A stretch of 15,401 bases of DNA. Origin: CAZAGT01 sp964484515 (lineage in GTDB: Bacteria; Desulfobacterota; DSM-4660; Desulfatiglandales; HGW-15). The stretch is from the NCBI GenBank assembly GCA_964484515.1, contig CAZAGT010000095.1:1-15401 (forward strand), given 5' to 3'. Below the pieces are notes generated by a model. It was given only the letters and a program-made list of their open reading frames with translations, did not search any database and had not been told where the DNA came from. Position numbers and translations under genes: made by a program. Shown piece after piece: positions 14,659-15,401 of this stretch (the first letter of the stretch is position 1; each line of letters begins with the position of its first letter).

Positions 14659-14883
14659 ATGCAACAAATCAACATCCACACAGCCAAGACACAGCTCTCC
14701 AAACTGATTGCCGAGGGCAAGGAAGTCGTCATAGCGCGTTACGGTCGGCCCGTAGCAAAGCTGGTGCCCATCAAACCCTTGCAAGAGGATCGTGTGCCCG
14801 GAACCGCCAGAGGCAAAATCAAAATAAAGGACAGCTTTTTCGATCCGTTGCCGGGTGAAATGCTCGAAGCGTTTTACAGGTAG
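14659..14883 (+). CDS. Type II antitoxin, Phd/YefM-like, 74 aa
   Basis: The protein has the Phd/YefM N-terminal fold: INIHTAKTQLSKLIAEGKEV followed by VIARYGRPVAKLVPIKP (about residues 4-40). This part dimerises and binds the operator. The C-terminal tail (about 41-74, ending PLPGEMLEAFYR) should bind and neutralise the toxin. TTG 14623 and ATG 14632 are also in frame, but GGGGG 8 bases before 14659, the promoter position and the family start all favour 14659. The toxin gene starts 9 bases after its stop, so the two form one operon. Confidence 0.9.
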   Translation: MQQINIHTAKTQLSKLIAEGKEVVIARYGRPVAKLVPIKPLQEDRVPGTARGKIKIKDSFFDPLPGEMLEAFYR

Positions 14884-14892
14884 GGGTATCAG

Positions 14893-15279
14893 ATGCAATA
14901 CTTACTTGATACCCACGTCCTATTATGGTGGATCATCTCCGACAAACGTCTGTCCACCAAGGCGAAGGCACTGATCCGAAGTCGTCGCAACACCATTTAT
15001 TGGAGCGTTGCCAGCTCCTGGGAAGTCTCGATCAAATATGCGCTTGGCAGGCTGTCGTTCCGCGACTCACCGGAGGAACTGCTTATGGCGGAACTAAATC
15101 GGAATCATATCGAGTCCTTGCCTATCCTGAACGAGCATGCATTCTTGGCCGGCCAACTACCACTACACCACGAAGATCCTTTTGACCGGATGTTGGTGGC
15201 GCAAGCCCGAATCGAATCTTTGGGCCTTGTCTCCAATGATTCGAAATACCAATTGTACGACGTTGATGTTTTGTGGTGA
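14893..15279 (+). CDS. PIN-domain toxin, VapC-like, 128 aa
   Basis: PIN toxins are metal-dependent ribonucleases, often acting on tRNA or rRNA. The expected acidic residues are present: Asp6 in LLDTHVLLWW, Glu44 in SSWEVSIKY, Asp98 in HHEDPFDRMLVAQA and Asp116 in SNDSKY. The closing VDVLW is typical of the YefM-associated PIN subgroup. The length is normal and the frame intact, so the module is probably active. AGGGG lies 6 bases before the ATG. The RNA target cannot be deduced. Confidence 0.92.
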   Translation: MQYLLDTHVLLWWIISDKRLSTKAKALIRSRRNTIYWSVASSWEVSIKYALGRLSFRDSPEELLMAELNRNHIESLPILNEHAFLAGQLPLHHEDPFDRMLVAQARIESLGLVSNDSKYQLYDVDVLW

Positions 15280-15340
15280 TTCGATGGGGAGCGTCGATTC
15301 ACCGCATAAGATCGCTGGACAAATCAGCTGTCTTCCAAAG

Positions 15341-15354
15341 CGAAAAATTTTTCG
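15341..15354. other. Perfect 14-bp AT-rich palindrome after the toxin
   Basis: CGAAAAATTTTTCG lies about 60 bases past the toxin stop, followed at 15362-15375 by a short CACAA/TTGTG hairpin. The palindrome has no loop, so it would suit protein binding better than an RNA hairpin. The remaining bases to the window end show no gene. Confidence 0.35.
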
Positions 15355-15401
15355 GCTCCTCACAAGAATTTGTGGGCGAAAAAACCGTTTCCAGCCTCTG
15401 C

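Overview
The window looks like ordinary chromosome from a GC-moderate Gram-negative bacterium. Periplasmic adaptor and RND pump genes imply an outer membrane. The myxobacterial-style serine/threonine kinase with an HDOD domain, a stand-alone EF-Tu-domain-2-like protein and a possible sigma-54 promoter fit a deltaproteobacterial (Desulfobacterota-like) lineage. That placement is inference from gene style; no rRNA or other strong marker is present.

Positions 1-8346. A copy of a dispersed repeat opens the window, followed by der (GTPase EngA, minus strand). pyrG (CTP synthase) is divergent from der. Next come a periplasmic adaptor and a 1045-residue RND permease, which probably form a tripartite efflux system with an outer-membrane channel encoded elsewhere. 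A 120-aa L7/L12-C-like zinc-ribbon protein overlaps the pump stop codon and is probably translationally coupled. The pump has one Asp instead of two in TM4 and Asn in place of the TM10 Lys.

Positions 8347-12380. An unrecognised helical 179-aa protein converges on, and overlaps by 19 nt, an 85-aa EF-Tu-domain-2-like protein. A large kinase-HDOD-GAF signalling protein follows on the minus strand, then a repeat-rich gap and a 43-aa single-span membrane protein with a strong ribosome binding site and a sigma-54-like upstream site.

Positions 12381-15401. A methyltransferase with a C-terminal zinc finger is followed by about 900 bases without a convincing gene. This gap holds a perfect 10-bp inverted repeat, two dispersed-repeat copies facing each other around a nested 12-bp palindrome, and the frameshifted tail of a dead PIN-domain gene. 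An intact Phd/YefM antitoxin-PIN toxin module, with a near-consensus promoter and a palindrome over its -10, closes the window.

The most unusual content is the dispersed repeat family (five copies, one between the adaptor and pump genes, two forming a large inverted structure). I found no CRISPR array, rRNA, tRNA, transposase or phage gene.
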